Shown here: one piece after another, positions 46,601 to 54,498 of the stretch
Numbering within the stretch: position 1 is the first letter of the stretch
Layout: each line of letters begins with the position of its first letter
NCBI RefSeq assembly: GCF_963678635.1
Contig: NC_087062.1
Span: forward strand, 30,590,833 to 30,654,832
Reading direction: 5' to 3'
From: Symsagittifera roscoffensis
Taxonomy: Eukaryota; Xenacoelomorpha; Acoela; Convolutidae
DNA: 64,000 nucleotides
Made by a program: the position numbers and the translations under genes
Notes under the pieces: model-generated
Seen by the model: only the letters and a program-made list of their open reading frames with translations
Database searches by the model: none
Told to the model about the DNA's origin: nothing

Positions 46601-47783
46601 GACAGGGCACGTGCTAGACATAAGTGGCAAGAAGACTCAGTTACGTGGGTTACTTGATACGGGAGCGGTCTTGAGTGTCATACCAATCGAAACTTGGGAA
46701 CGAATGGACTTCAACAAAGATGACTTGATAGATTCGAGAATACGGTTATCGGCTGCGAACAAAGGGGCCCTGCGCGTGTTGGGCAGAACGCCGATAATAG
46801 CGCTCAATCTGGGGGAATGTAACCTGTGGATGAGTTTTCTTGTAGTAGAAAATATAGATGAGTCTGACCAATTTATTTTAGGCAGAGACTTCATCAGGAA
46901 CTTTGATGTAGCGATTGATCTAAACAACGCAATGTTCAGGATACGGAACCCGGATAGGAGGTACGCAATCAAACCGGTAAATTTAATAATGGCAAATGAA
47001 AGCAAAGCACCGGTGTTCTTGAGTAGGAGGGTGAGGCTAAAGGCGAGTGAAGCGGCAATCGTAGGCTTGCGGATGAAAAATTACAATGAATTAAGTGACA
47101 ATAAGCAAGTGTGTATAGTTCCGAATCCTAATAGTCAAAGTGCTGCTGTTTTAGGAAGATCCTTCTCGATAACGAAGAGCGGCCTCTGCGTCAGTGTCTT
47201 GTTGAATACCCTTGATATACCGATCACGATACAGAGAGGGAGGAAACTGGGATATGCTTTACCGGTTAAAACCCGATATGAGATGACTGAAAACTCAAAA
47301 CAGAATGAAGTCGTTGATTGTCCCGATCATAGGGACAAAATTTGTATCTTGAGACGATTACAAGAAATAAAATATTCATCAGGTCTTGTTAAATCACTTA
47401 AGTCAGAGACGGACGATGGACTGTCGAGCTGTTCGAACTTTCCAGAGCGGCCCACATTAGATGAAATGCAAATTGATAAACCGGTTCTCCCGGAGATTGA
47501 ACACTTGAGGGGCAAACTGACGGACGAACAGCTCAAAGCCATCAAGGACGTACTAGAGCGGAACGAAGAAGTTTTTTCGAAGCACAAAGCGGATATCGGG
47601 TGTTGTAATTTCGTTGAGCATGAAATAGAACTTGAGGAGAACGCGGTACCGCACAGGGAGGGGGCGAGGCGCATGACCCCGCACAAATCGGAGGCGTGTA
47701 GAAAAGAGATCGAAACGTTACTAGAGTATGACATGATAGAACCATCCAAGTCACCGTGGGCGTGTAGAGTAGATATCGTGTAG
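43689..47783 (+). CDS. Gag-protease-RT (N-terminal part), copy 2
   Basis: 1,364 codons from ATG (43,689) to an in-frame TAG (47,781-47,783). The domains match copy 1: coiled coil, Gag core, two CCHC knuckles, DTGA protease, RT N-terminus. Only two amino-acid changes from copy 1 were seen (I for L in VVENIDES, K for E in EQLKAIKD). Gag would form the particle and bind RNA through the knuckles, and the protease would cleave the polyprotein. At the RT end a 16-bp imperfect direct repeat (CGTGTAGAGTAGATAT, then its variant) spans the TAG. The KDG and FCVDY segment of RT is missing. ATG is the first in the frame, after a 280-bp AT-rich leader. Confidence 0.9.
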   Translation: MRRSRVPVAEKRSTEAKTKYNSSLRKTASMGPKITKKSFSVNMVSTRSTTENRAKEGTEGERVEPIIEIDLETPDQSVDETRKMATESTPMPNAEEPNPKPIEFSPIDNVEDAIGNTEQTVKEDSQVKKTSFTEKLAMMVGIKTKENMTEEPKAERARTFGTVSTKTTEANPREEQTKAEATAKDRPTADHEEATLELGDLMAKLNQIDKKLKHSEEDREVIRKELRYNKHEYLDSYFNLAKATDERLKEMTDKVEATNEERDRNIKKDMQQLKNRYDDVNSQLGSLEKRMDTMSKNQAESSCAIQAKLDAILRNSTSQERPAADRTQGTRVDFVEPQRNKRQSTPLPLTRDTVSIAPTAAKTIMKNGTSSTTTGPGDSTANSNAGPDAMTWASTWEMMNRTLEAFATRNTDANDRREGKSRKTFKKPKEFKDDSDGCIDTWVEVMRLHLEQDNLNDERQACTAILSNLEGTALKCVVAKKEEERDTADKIFEILLNRFGSGMKGHQAMMRFEKRRQRDDESIDRFLDDLESLRRRSDPEESTNRRNFSIASKFIDGVKSDDLRTMLATYYTLSKDNAPTPEEMRQKSREYMLMKPMEYSYSDNRNTQGGSQPQRSPWYKPRDDMDKRRSCANCGSVDHHVADCTTYKQGMKSLGYALDEEDMSQMEEHEFYSGLITKIGARCFFCNQEGHFRMDCPLFWEAVKNQSHPKHKLALAAVQNQRNRQGEFETKKLEGPNVELPTKSMKTVTQCGSAAEATAKKAPEIDYEKAAAEAINKVKQDLAAKEIEQRLKQEIEKQNFNEALTGSKPAPEAVSGSTKTGNCNTVKMVTGKPFGISKIGARIMSIITVGGHEVTRNLSEPSDQTIMHIDVYADYLSLISPQATSRALKALLTRGGSKSVRVDNRYTEAYGPHEVMLNIDGINIYTKTMITCDEDLIGQIYVGKEELKVRSIGHCAMLEEDAMHIGTEADVTGHVLDISGKKTQLRGLLDTGAVLSVIPIETWERMDFNKDDLIDSRIRLSAANKGALRVLGRTPIIALNLGECNLWMSFLVVENIDESDQFILGRDFIRNFDVAIDLNNAMFRIRNPDRRYAIKPVNLIMANESKAPVFLSRRVRLKASEAAIVGLRMKNYNELSDNKQVCIVPNPNSQSAAVLGRSFSITKSGLCVSVLLNTLDIPITIQRGRKLGYALPVKTRYEMTENSKQNEVVDCPDHRDKICILRRLQEIKYSSGLVKSLKSETDDGLSSCSNFPERPTLDEMQIDKPVLPEIEHLRGKLTDEQLKAIKDVLERNEEVFSKHKADIGCCNFVEHEIELEENAVPHREGARRMTPHKSEACRKEIETLLEYDMIEPSKSPWACRVDIV

Positions 47784-48212
47784 AGTCGATACCTGAACTC
47801 CGTCACGGTGAAGGATGCCTATCCCATACCTAGGATTGATGAGAGCCTCTCGAAGTTAGGTGATGCAAAATTTTTTACGACTCTTGATTTAGGCTCGGCC
47901 TTTTGGCAGGTACCACTACGGAAGCAGGACAGGGACAAGACAGGGTTTGCCTGCGAGTTGGGTCTGTTTCAATGGAAACGGATGCCGTTTGGACTTTGCA
48001 ATGCCACAGCCACGTTTCAGCGATTGATGGCACACGCGCTGATAGGCGTGACAAAGAAGTATGGCAATCTGGTAATGTGCTACGTGGATGACGTGGTAAT
48101 AGCAACGCCAACACTAGAAGACCACATTGAGAGACTTGACGAGGTGTTCGCGTGCATGAAAAGATCGGGGCTAAAGTGTAAACCATCAAAGTGCGAGATA
48201 CTCAAGGACTAA
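47784..48212 (+). CDS. Reverse transcriptase palm segment, copy 2
   Basis: An in-frame continuation between TAG (47,781) and TAA (48,210). Catalytic aspartates are present in LDLGSAFWQ and in YVDD (48,081-48,092), with MPFGLCNATATFQ between them. The reading frame and motifs are intact, so the stops are single-codon interruptions, not frameshifts. It can be made only as part of a readthrough polyprotein or after loss of the stops in a source copy. Confidence 0.85.
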   Translation, partial: SRYLNSVTVKDAYPIPRIDESLSKLGDAKFFTTLDLGSAFWQVPLRKQDRDKTGFACELGLFQWKRMPFGLCNATATFQRLMAHALIGVTKKYGNLVMCYVDDVVIATPTLEDHIERLDEVFACMKRSGLKCKPSKCEILKD

Positions 48213-51200
48213 ATAAAATACTTGGGCAGGATGGTAGACAAGCACGGCATCAGACCTGATCCAGACGCCGTGGAAGCAGTCCTAACCTGGAAGTCACAGA
48301 AGACGGAACACCAGTTGATGAGCTTCCTGGGCTTCGCTAACTACTACAGAGAGTTCATCAAAGGCTACGCGGACAAGGTGTACCCGATGCAACAATTGAT
48401 GAGGCACAAGGGCAAAAAGTTCACATGGAACAACGCAGCAGAAGAGTCATTCAAGAGGATAAAGAAAGAGCTATGCGAGGCACCAGTACTAGGTATGCCG
48501 ACTGAGAAGGGGATGTACGTGCTGGACACGGATGCATCGGTAGTTGCGATTTCAGGAATTCTCCATCAGGAACAAGAATGGAATGGGAAGACAGTCTTGA
48601 GACCAATAGCGTACGGGAGCAAAGTCCTAAGTGACACAGAAATGAAGTACGAAGCACCGAAAGCAGAGATGTTCGCAGTGGTCACCTTTGTCGAGAAATA
48701 CAGGGCATACCTAGGCAGTGAGCTCTTCAAGCTGCGAGTCGACAACCGAGCACTAAGCTGGCTGAAAACGTACTCAATGGACCAAAGTTACATTGGGAGG
48801 TGGATAGTTCGCTTGGACGGATACAACATGATAATTGAGCACAGAACACGGGATAAACATCAAAACGCCGACAGCTTGAGTAAGAAGACGGAGTTCTACG
48901 AGAGACAAGAACAAAGAGAGGCAGACAGACCTGAAATCAAAGAGGGCTTCTCCTTCATGGACAAGGAAACGTACGACAGTCTTCCACTCACAAGATGGCT
49001 GGACAAATCAGGCAAACCGATTGAAGATCATCCCGAATTACCAAAAGAGCCTCTTGAAAAAACCATCTTGAAGAAGAACAGAAGGATCCCGATAGAGGTA
49101 ATACTCAAGTCGAAGATCGTGAGGGAAACACTTAAGGCAAAAGGCTATGATCTTAACCAGGTAGAAGCGGGAGCTGCACAGATAGATGATGACTTAATGA
49201 GGTTGCTCGAGAAACTATCAGATGATAAGCCCGTGATCCAAGAGAAGGGTCAGGAGGGACCGGAACTAACTATACTTCGGAGAAAAGAAACAGCGAACAA
49301 TACTGACTCCTCAAAAGGAAGCGTCACTGATAGCAAAGATGTCGTGCGATCACTAGTTGACAAAATCCCCGAAAATATTCTGGAGCAGACAAAAGTCAGG
49401 AAAAAGAAAGTGACATTCAAAAAAGGAACTGAACACCTGGGACTAGATCAAGAGTCCGGGGAGTTGTCCAGGTTCACAGAAGAAGAGGAACCCGGAAAAG
49501 GAAAATTGTCCGGGGAGCGTGCAGAATGGGATGAAGACTCGGATGAGAGCAGCGAAGGCCAAGACAGTCTGTGCATGATATTAGCGGAAGAGAAGACAAG
49601 GCACTACGACAGGGAGTTACAAACTGACCCATCTTCAGGAACGTACAATCTGGACATACAAGAGATAAGAGGTGGTGAAGAACTTGAGAGAATAGCGGTT
49701 TCAAGAAAGCCATTCAGGGAACTATCGTGCAACTCAAACGTCAGAACGAATCTGGTACCTGAAGACGACATGAAAATCGTGAAAAGGATGATATGCGTGA
49801 AACTGAGTGATGACATCCACAGCCCTGGTGAGATGAATGGACAGATCATGGCGCTAAAGGAGCATGTCAAGGCGAGATATAGGCTGTCAAACCTAATAAG
49901 AGCCCAGAAGAATGACAAAATGACAAGTAACCTCTCCAAATGGATCCAGTCGGGGGTTAAGGAGAAGGGGGAACTTGAGGAAGACAGCTACAAGATCTTG
50001 AGCCAGTTCTATAAAGAAAAGAAAGACTTACTTTATCACACAGCTGATGGGGTGGTAGCGTGCAAGAGGAGAGATGAGGAAAAGATATTACACAAACACA
50101 ACCTCATCATAATACCACCATTGTACCAAACGGAGGTGCTTTCCAGATCACACGACCAGATGGGCCACCAGGGGATAGACAAAGTACAACAAAGAATACT
50201 TCACAGGTTTGATTGGCCAGGAATGAGAAAAGCTTGCGAGAGATGGGTGAATGCCTGCCTGGCATGTCTCCAGGTAAAAGACCCAAGGAAGATGAAGTTT
50301 CCCCTCAAGTCCGTTGAGAGCTCAGAGTTCAATGAAGTGGTGCAGATAGACCATCAAAAAATCTGCATGACGGAGTCGGGATATAACCAGATACTGGTTA
50401 TAATAGATCACTTCACAAAGTTGGCGGAAGCAGTCCCGTGCCAAACAGCCTCGGCCGAGGAGACATGTGATCATTTGATAACGCATTGGATATCGCGGTA
50501 TGGTTGTCCAATGACTTTCCAGTCGGACAACGGCAAAGCTTTTGTGGGGGACTTGACAAAAGAATTGATGAAGAGATCGCACATTGCTCAAGCACACTCG
50601 ACGACCTATCATCCACAGACCAATGGGTTGGTAGAGAGACAGAACAGGACACTGGTCAACATGTTAAGGGTGTACTGCTCAAGATACATGACGGACTGGG
50701 ACAAATACCTGCCACAGGTAGTAGGAGCCTACAACAGTACACAGCACTCAACGACGGGCATCAGTCCTTTCATGATGTTGACGGGCAGGGAGAGGGCGAT
50801 GCCTCTAACATTCTTCTACTCAGAATACGAGGGGAAGAGGACGTCGCCTCAGGCATATGTGAAGGAAGCGAAAAAAAGACAACAAGAGCTAAACGAGCTA
50901 TGCAGGAGGAACACGGCGCAAGCGCAAATGAGACAACGCAAGAAATATGACGAAAAAATATTACAAGCAAAACCATATGAAGTGGGCCAGTACGTGTGGG
51001 TCTTCCAAAATGTCATACCGCCCAAGGGAACAAAGAAACTACTCAAGAAGTGGAGGGGACCATTCATGATAACGGAAGTACATCAACAAGGACGGTTCTA
51101 CCGCTTGAGTACTGGGCGAGCAGCACATTACGAAAATCTGAAGCCTCACGTCCCGTCACCGGAAGACTGGTGCCTACCGAAAGACATGGAGGGTCTCGAG

Positions 51201-52463
51201 TACCTGGTGGTAGAGCCAGCGTGTGAAGTGAATGAAAAGGGCGCCAGAGAGAAAAATGATGGCAATGAAAACTTGAGCTTGGACGACAACGAAAAGATAG
51301 AGGTGGAGTCTGAAGCAGGATCGTTTGCAGAAGAAGACTGGAACGACCCGGAGCAAGATGAGGTGCCGAAGTGGATGGAGCCAGATCGACCAATATCACC
51401 GGGAACCAGAACTGGCAATCGTAAACGGACGGGTATGAGATACAACAGATACGGGGATGACTTCTTGATTGACAAGATACAGCCAGACAAACTGGGCGAG
51501 GAATTACTGAGTGCAGGCGAACTGGAAGCCGAAGAGGAATGGCAGGTCATTGATGATGGTGGACACTATCCGCAGGAAGATTACTCGACACCAGAAATGG
51601 AGACGGACCTCGAACAGAGCGAGATAGAGAGGAGGGAGAACACGAACTTGAGGATACTAGAGTGGATACGCGACGTCAAAGACGAAGGCCATGGAGGACA
51701 GAGTATCCAGCAAGTCGACGTGTCAGCGGAAAAACACAAGAAGTCAGAAGACCCTCTCTTCGGCTGGACGGCGACAGACATGTCGCTGGACATTCCACCG
51801 GACAATTCAGACCCGACAACATCGACGGGGACGTCGATAAATATTTTTGTCCGGGGAGTGGGGGTAGGACTTACCCACACCGAAAATTTGATGATAAAGA
51901 AGCTCAAGGAAGTGAGAGAAACAAGCGAATTGGAACTGGAAGAACAAGAGCCAGAGCCTAACATAGGCTGGAATTTCAAAACGAAATTTGAAATACCCAA
52001 TCAGTACTCGGAAAACATCATGATAACAGATAGTGACTTCATCCTGTCAAACAGAACGAGCGCGATCTGCATCACGGCAGACATGAGTTTCAAATCAAGA
52101 CTGGAAGCTGACTTCAAGAGAGAATACCAGAACGTAGAGTTTCTGTTCAGACAGAGACCAGGACTGGGAGGGATGGCAGCGCTCCCACCATCAGTAGCAC
52201 AAGTCCCGGGGAAATACCTGTGCTTCCTAGTGACGAGGGTCAATGACAGGAACACAATTGATCCCGAACACGTAATGTTGGCACTAACAAGACTACGAGA
52301 CTTCATGATTGAAAGAGGGATAACAGAGGTCTCAATGCCGGTGTACGACCCAAACAGGGGCAAACTGAGCCCAAGGGAATTGTACGCTATCCTACATGTA
52401 GTCTTTGCAGAAACTGAGATAGTGGTGTATCTTCATAAGAAGTACTACTTGAGCATCGCCTGA
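48213..52463 (+). CDS. RT thumb-RNase H-integrase with macrodomain-like C-terminus
   Basis: The same frame after TAA, 1,416 codons to TGA. In order: RT connection (SFLGFANYYREFI); RNase H (DTDAS, AEMFAVV, VDNRAL); a linker with TRWLDKSGKPIEDHPELP; an acidic spacer; the integrase HHCC zinc domain (HDQMGHQG to CLAC, about 50,150-50,280); and the DDE core (QIDHQ near 50,345, QSDNGKAF near 50,522, VERQNR near 50,632). A GPF/Y-type module follows (LLKKWRGPFMITEVH, about 51,040-51,080), then an acidic tail of about 300 residues. The last about 150 residues (52,005-52,455) resemble a macrodomain: ICITADMS after the first strand, SMPVYDPNRGKL in the position of the family's SMP-GCG loop, and a final IVVYL strand. 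The glycine-rich ADP-ribose loops are not conserved, so activity is doubtful. Confidence 0.88.
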   Translation: MKYLGRMVDKHGIRPDPDAVEAVLTWKSQKTEHQLMSFLGFANYYREFIKGYADKVYPMQQLMRHKGKKFTWNNAAEESFKRIKKELCEAPVLGMPTEKGMYVLDTDASVVAISGILHQEQEWNGKTVLRPIAYGSKVLSDTEMKYEAPKAEMFAVVTFVEKYRAYLGSELFKLRVDNRALSWLKTYSMDQSYIGRWIVRLDGYNMIIEHRTRDKHQNADSLSKKTEFYERQEQREADRPEIKEGFSFMDKETYDSLPLTRWLDKSGKPIEDHPELPKEPLEKTILKKNRRIPIEVILKSKIVRETLKAKGYDLNQVEAGAAQIDDDLMRLLEKLSDDKPVIQEKGQEGPELTILRRKETANNTDSSKGSVTDSKDVVRSLVDKIPENILEQTKVRKKKVTFKKGTEHLGLDQESGELSRFTEEEEPGKGKLSGERAEWDEDSDESSEGQDSLCMILAEEKTRHYDRELQTDPSSGTYNLDIQEIRGGEELERIAVSRKPFRELSCNSNVRTNLVPEDDMKIVKRMICVKLSDDIHSPGEMNGQIMALKEHVKARYRLSNLIRAQKNDKMTSNLSKWIQSGVKEKGELEEDSYKILSQFYKEKKDLLYHTADGVVACKRRDEEKILHKHNLIIIPPLYQTEVLSRSHDQMGHQGIDKVQQRILHRFDWPGMRKACERWVNACLACLQVKDPRKMKFPLKSVESSEFNEVVQIDHQKICMTESGYNQILVIIDHFTKLAEAVPCQTASAEETCDHLITHWISRYGCPMTFQSDNGKAFVGDLTKELMKRSHIAQAHSTTYHPQTNGLVERQNRTLVNMLRVYCSRYMTDWDKYLPQVVGAYNSTQHSTTGISPFMMLTGRERAMPLTFFYSEYEGKRTSPQAYVKEAKKRQQELNELCRRNTAQAQMRQRKKYDEKILQAKPYEVGQYVWVFQNVIPPKGTKKLLKKWRGPFMITEVHQQGRFYRLSTGRAAHYENLKPHVPSPEDWCLPKDMEGLEYLVVEPACEVNEKGAREKNDGNENLSLDDNEKIEVESEAGSFAEEDWNDPEQDEVPKWMEPDRPISPGTRTGNRKRTGMRYNRYGDDFLIDKIQPDKLGEELLSAGELEAEEEWQVIDDGGHYPQEDYSTPEMETDLEQSEIERRENTNLRILEWIRDVKDEGHGGQSIQQVDVSAEKHKKSEDPLFGWTATDMSLDIPPDNSDPTTSTGTSINIFVRGVGVGLTHTENLMIKKLKEVRETSELELEEQEPEPNIGWNFKTKFEIPNQYSENIMITDSDFILSNRTSAICITADMSFKSRLEADFKREYQNVEFLFRQRPGLGGMAALPPSVAQVPGKYLCFLVTRVNDRNTIDPEHVMLALTRLRDFMIERGITEVSMPVYDPNRGKLSPRELYAILHVVFAETEIVVYLHKKYYLSIA

Positions 52464-52900
52464 GTCGGGTACACGGGGGTGTCGAGTCGGGTGTGAGGGA
52501 GGAGTCTTGAGCTAGGTACTGGGGTACAAAACAGGTAAGGGATCTTAGGGGTGATTGGCATGACAATTATTATTTTAAATGATTGATGGTGCTAAAACAT
52601 AAAATGTATCTGCATGTTTTTAGAAAATTTCAATTGAACTATTTTAGTAGGGCGAAAAGGAGGGGGTTTTAATTATAAAAGTAATGGGGTTTTCTGGTTA
52701 GGAACACAGCTTGTCGGTCTAAAAAATCGGGTGTTATTTTCAGATTGATTTGTTGAACTCACATTGACTACTCATCTATATTCAGTTGAAGGAAGAAAAC
52801 GATATCTCAAAAAGATAACTCAAGTTGCTCAGGTAAAACTCAAGTAGCTCAGGTAAAACTCAAGTTGCTAATACTCAAGGACTCAATTGAGATCACAGAA
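52464..52900 (+). other. Intercistronic region with candidate splice sites
   Basis: No gene. A consensus 5' splice site (CAG/GTAAGG, cut after 52,534) and a pyrimidine-containing 3' site ending TATATTCAG (52,785) would bound an intron of about 251 bp just upstream of the next ORF. A 20-bp unit (ACTCAAGTTGCTCAGGTAAA) is repeated about 2.5 times at 52,818-52,875. Either site could also serve to make a subgenomic RNA for the downstream genes. Confidence 0.35.
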
Positions 52901-53701
52901 ATGACAGATCGATTCTGGAAGTCCATGCCATCGGCTCTGAAAAAGCCCACACTTGACGGATTGTACAGGCGGCTGAGGGACCTGGATTACACTCAAGTGG
53001 ACGAGAGAATGGCAGTGATGCTGAATGCCATCCTCCAATTGGAGGAACAGGGCGAGTGTCGGGAGTCTGCGACGGAAGCGGTTTTGATGGTAGGCTACAC
53101 CACTGATGGAGTGTCCAATCAAGAACAAACCAGATGGCTGTCCTGGAACGTGGATGGGGCGATAAGGGGGTTCGATTTGGCGAGGAACCCTGGTCTGAAC
53201 AACAATACGGAGTATGGCGCGGGGGAATTCCCACTGCCGGTCAGACCATCAGCCAGGTCCACGAGCCAGAGTACGAGTAAAGTACTATCGATGACACGGG
53301 CACAGCAGACGGGGGAAGTTTATCCGGACGTCAGTGCCATGAAGAGAGAACTCGAGAGGACCCAGCGGGAAAGGAACAAGGCGAACCTCGACCGGGATCA
53401 AGCGGTGCTTGAGAGGGATCAAGCGCGGAGAGAACTGGACATGATGAGAGCTGAACAGCTACAGGCAGAAAGGGTGCGGGAGAATGCCGCGAATTGTGAG
53501 CAGCTGAAGCAGGCTCTCGAGAGAGATCAGGCAAAACTTGAGAGGATCCAGCGACAACAACGCGAGCTCGATATGCAGAAAGGGGCTAGGCCCAAAGAAC
53601 GGGTAGTGACTGGCTCAAGGCCAGAGTCACGCATGGAAGTAGATGAAGCTCCTAGGTCGAAGGGACGATTCAACCTCGATCGTGCGGCTCGTCACGATTG
53701 A
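52901..53701 (+). CDS. Coiled-coil protein of unknown function
   Basis: 266 residues from the first ATG in the frame to TGA. The N-terminal half (FWKSMPSALKKPTLDGLYRR) looks globular and helical. Residues about 145-230 form a strongly charged heptad-like coiled coil rich in R, E, Q and D (repeats of RDQA-LERD). The tail is basic. It lies between pol and the SGNH frame in the element and ends overlapping that frame's open region (53,656-53,701). I do not recognise a family. A nucleic-acid-chaperone or scaffold role like LINE ORF1 coiled coils is possible by analogy only. Confidence 0.65.
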   Translation: MTDRFWKSMPSALKKPTLDGLYRRLRDLDYTQVDERMAVMLNAILQLEEQGECRESATEAVLMVGYTTDGVSNQEQTRWLSWNVDGAIRGFDLARNPGLNNNTEYGAGEFPLPVRPSARSTSQSTSKVLSMTRAQQTGEVYPDVSAMKRELERTQRERNKANLDRDQAVLERDQARRELDMMRAEQLQAERVRENAANCEQLKQALERDQAKLERIQRQQRELDMQKGARPKERVVTGSRPESRMEVDEAPRSKGRFNLDRAARHD

Positions 53702-54498
53702 AAGAGTTGCACGAGCGGCTACAGCTGAGGAGTCGCGAGAGTCCGGCAAGAGCGGACTTACCCTCGACGTGGGGGGAGCAACCTGTCAGGAGTGTGGTGA
53801 TCTCGAGCTACAAGAAGAATACGGAAGGGAGATATCGCAAGCACAATCGGATAGACTGGAACGCGGCGCAGAGGGAGAGGAGAGATTGCTTCCACGACGC
53901 GACTTGGGTGGAGTACTTCACGCATCCGCGAGTGCCTGAAGGCGTGGTTCACTTGATCATTGGGGAAAGCTTGCTGCGGGTGCTGACCCGGATCCAGTCC
54001 CATTGGCAAACGGGAATCTTGAGCTTCGCCGGAGCCGCAACGCCGCAGATGTTAGCGACACTTGAGATGTTAGGGATGGTAAGTGCATACACGGTCACCC
54101 TGATGGTCGGGACGAACGACGTGTCCAGGGGGGAAGCAAGGAAGGTGACAAGGCTGCACGACAAGATGAGCTGCATTCTCGAGGAAATACGGATCCAAAT
54201 GGATCCGGCCATTCTCACGGTATGTACCGTTCCCTACAACATGGGAGCGGATCAACATGCAGTGGAGATGAACACAAAAGTGCGAAGCCTGAACGAAACA
54301 ATCAGGAAGATACATCAAAGGAGTGTCCTTCCCCTTCGGCTACTGGACGTGGCTGAGCAAATGGAGCTATCCTCTTTCCCTGACGATGCATCTGCGGATG
54401 GCATTCACTTTGATAGGCCCAGAGGGGTGGAGTGGTTGAACAACGTCTTCCAAAGACAATTATGTGCGCTGGAGGCAGAGTTGCTGGAGACGGCCTAG
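53656..54498 (+). CDS. SGNH/GDSL-type hydrolase domain protein
   Basis: An open frame in -1 relative to the coiled-coil ORF. It is open from 53,656 (TAG before it at 53,653) to TAG at 54,496. No ATG precedes the domain, so it is probably expressed by frameshift, reinitiation or splicing. From the TTG at 53,698, the SGNH blocks are: block I IGES (Ser91 as nucleophile, in place of the usual GDS), block II glycine in SFAGAATP (Gly112), block III GTND (138-141) and block V DGIHFD (Asp234, His237). All four catalytic positions are present with correct spacing for a domain of about 190 residues. Such esterase domains occur in ORF1 proteins of some LINEs (CR1-like), where they are acetyl-esterases. 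In a Gypsy-type element this is unusual. Substrate unknown. Confidence 0.8.
   Translation, partial: VEGTIQPRSCGSSRLKELHERLQLRSRESPARADLPSTWGEQPVRSVVISSYKKNTEGRYRKHNRIDWNAAQRERRDCFHDATWVEYFTHPRVPEGVVHLIIGESLLRVLTRIQSHWQTGILSFAGAATPQMLATLEMLGMVSAYTVTLMVGTNDVSRGEARKVTRLHDKMSCILEEIRIQMDPAILTVCTVPYNMGADQHAVEMNTKVRSLNETIRKIHQRSVLPLRLLDVAEQMELSSFPDDASADGIHFDRPRGVEWLNNVFQRQLCALEAELLETA

Larger units (their letters stand above)
42072..49143 (+). repeat. Internal tandem duplication, copy 2
   Basis: The second copy, longer than copy 1 by about 378 bp. The difference lies in the minisatellite and equals exactly 27 units of 14 bp. From 49,144 onward copy 2 continues into the unique 3' part of pol. Confidence 0.93.
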
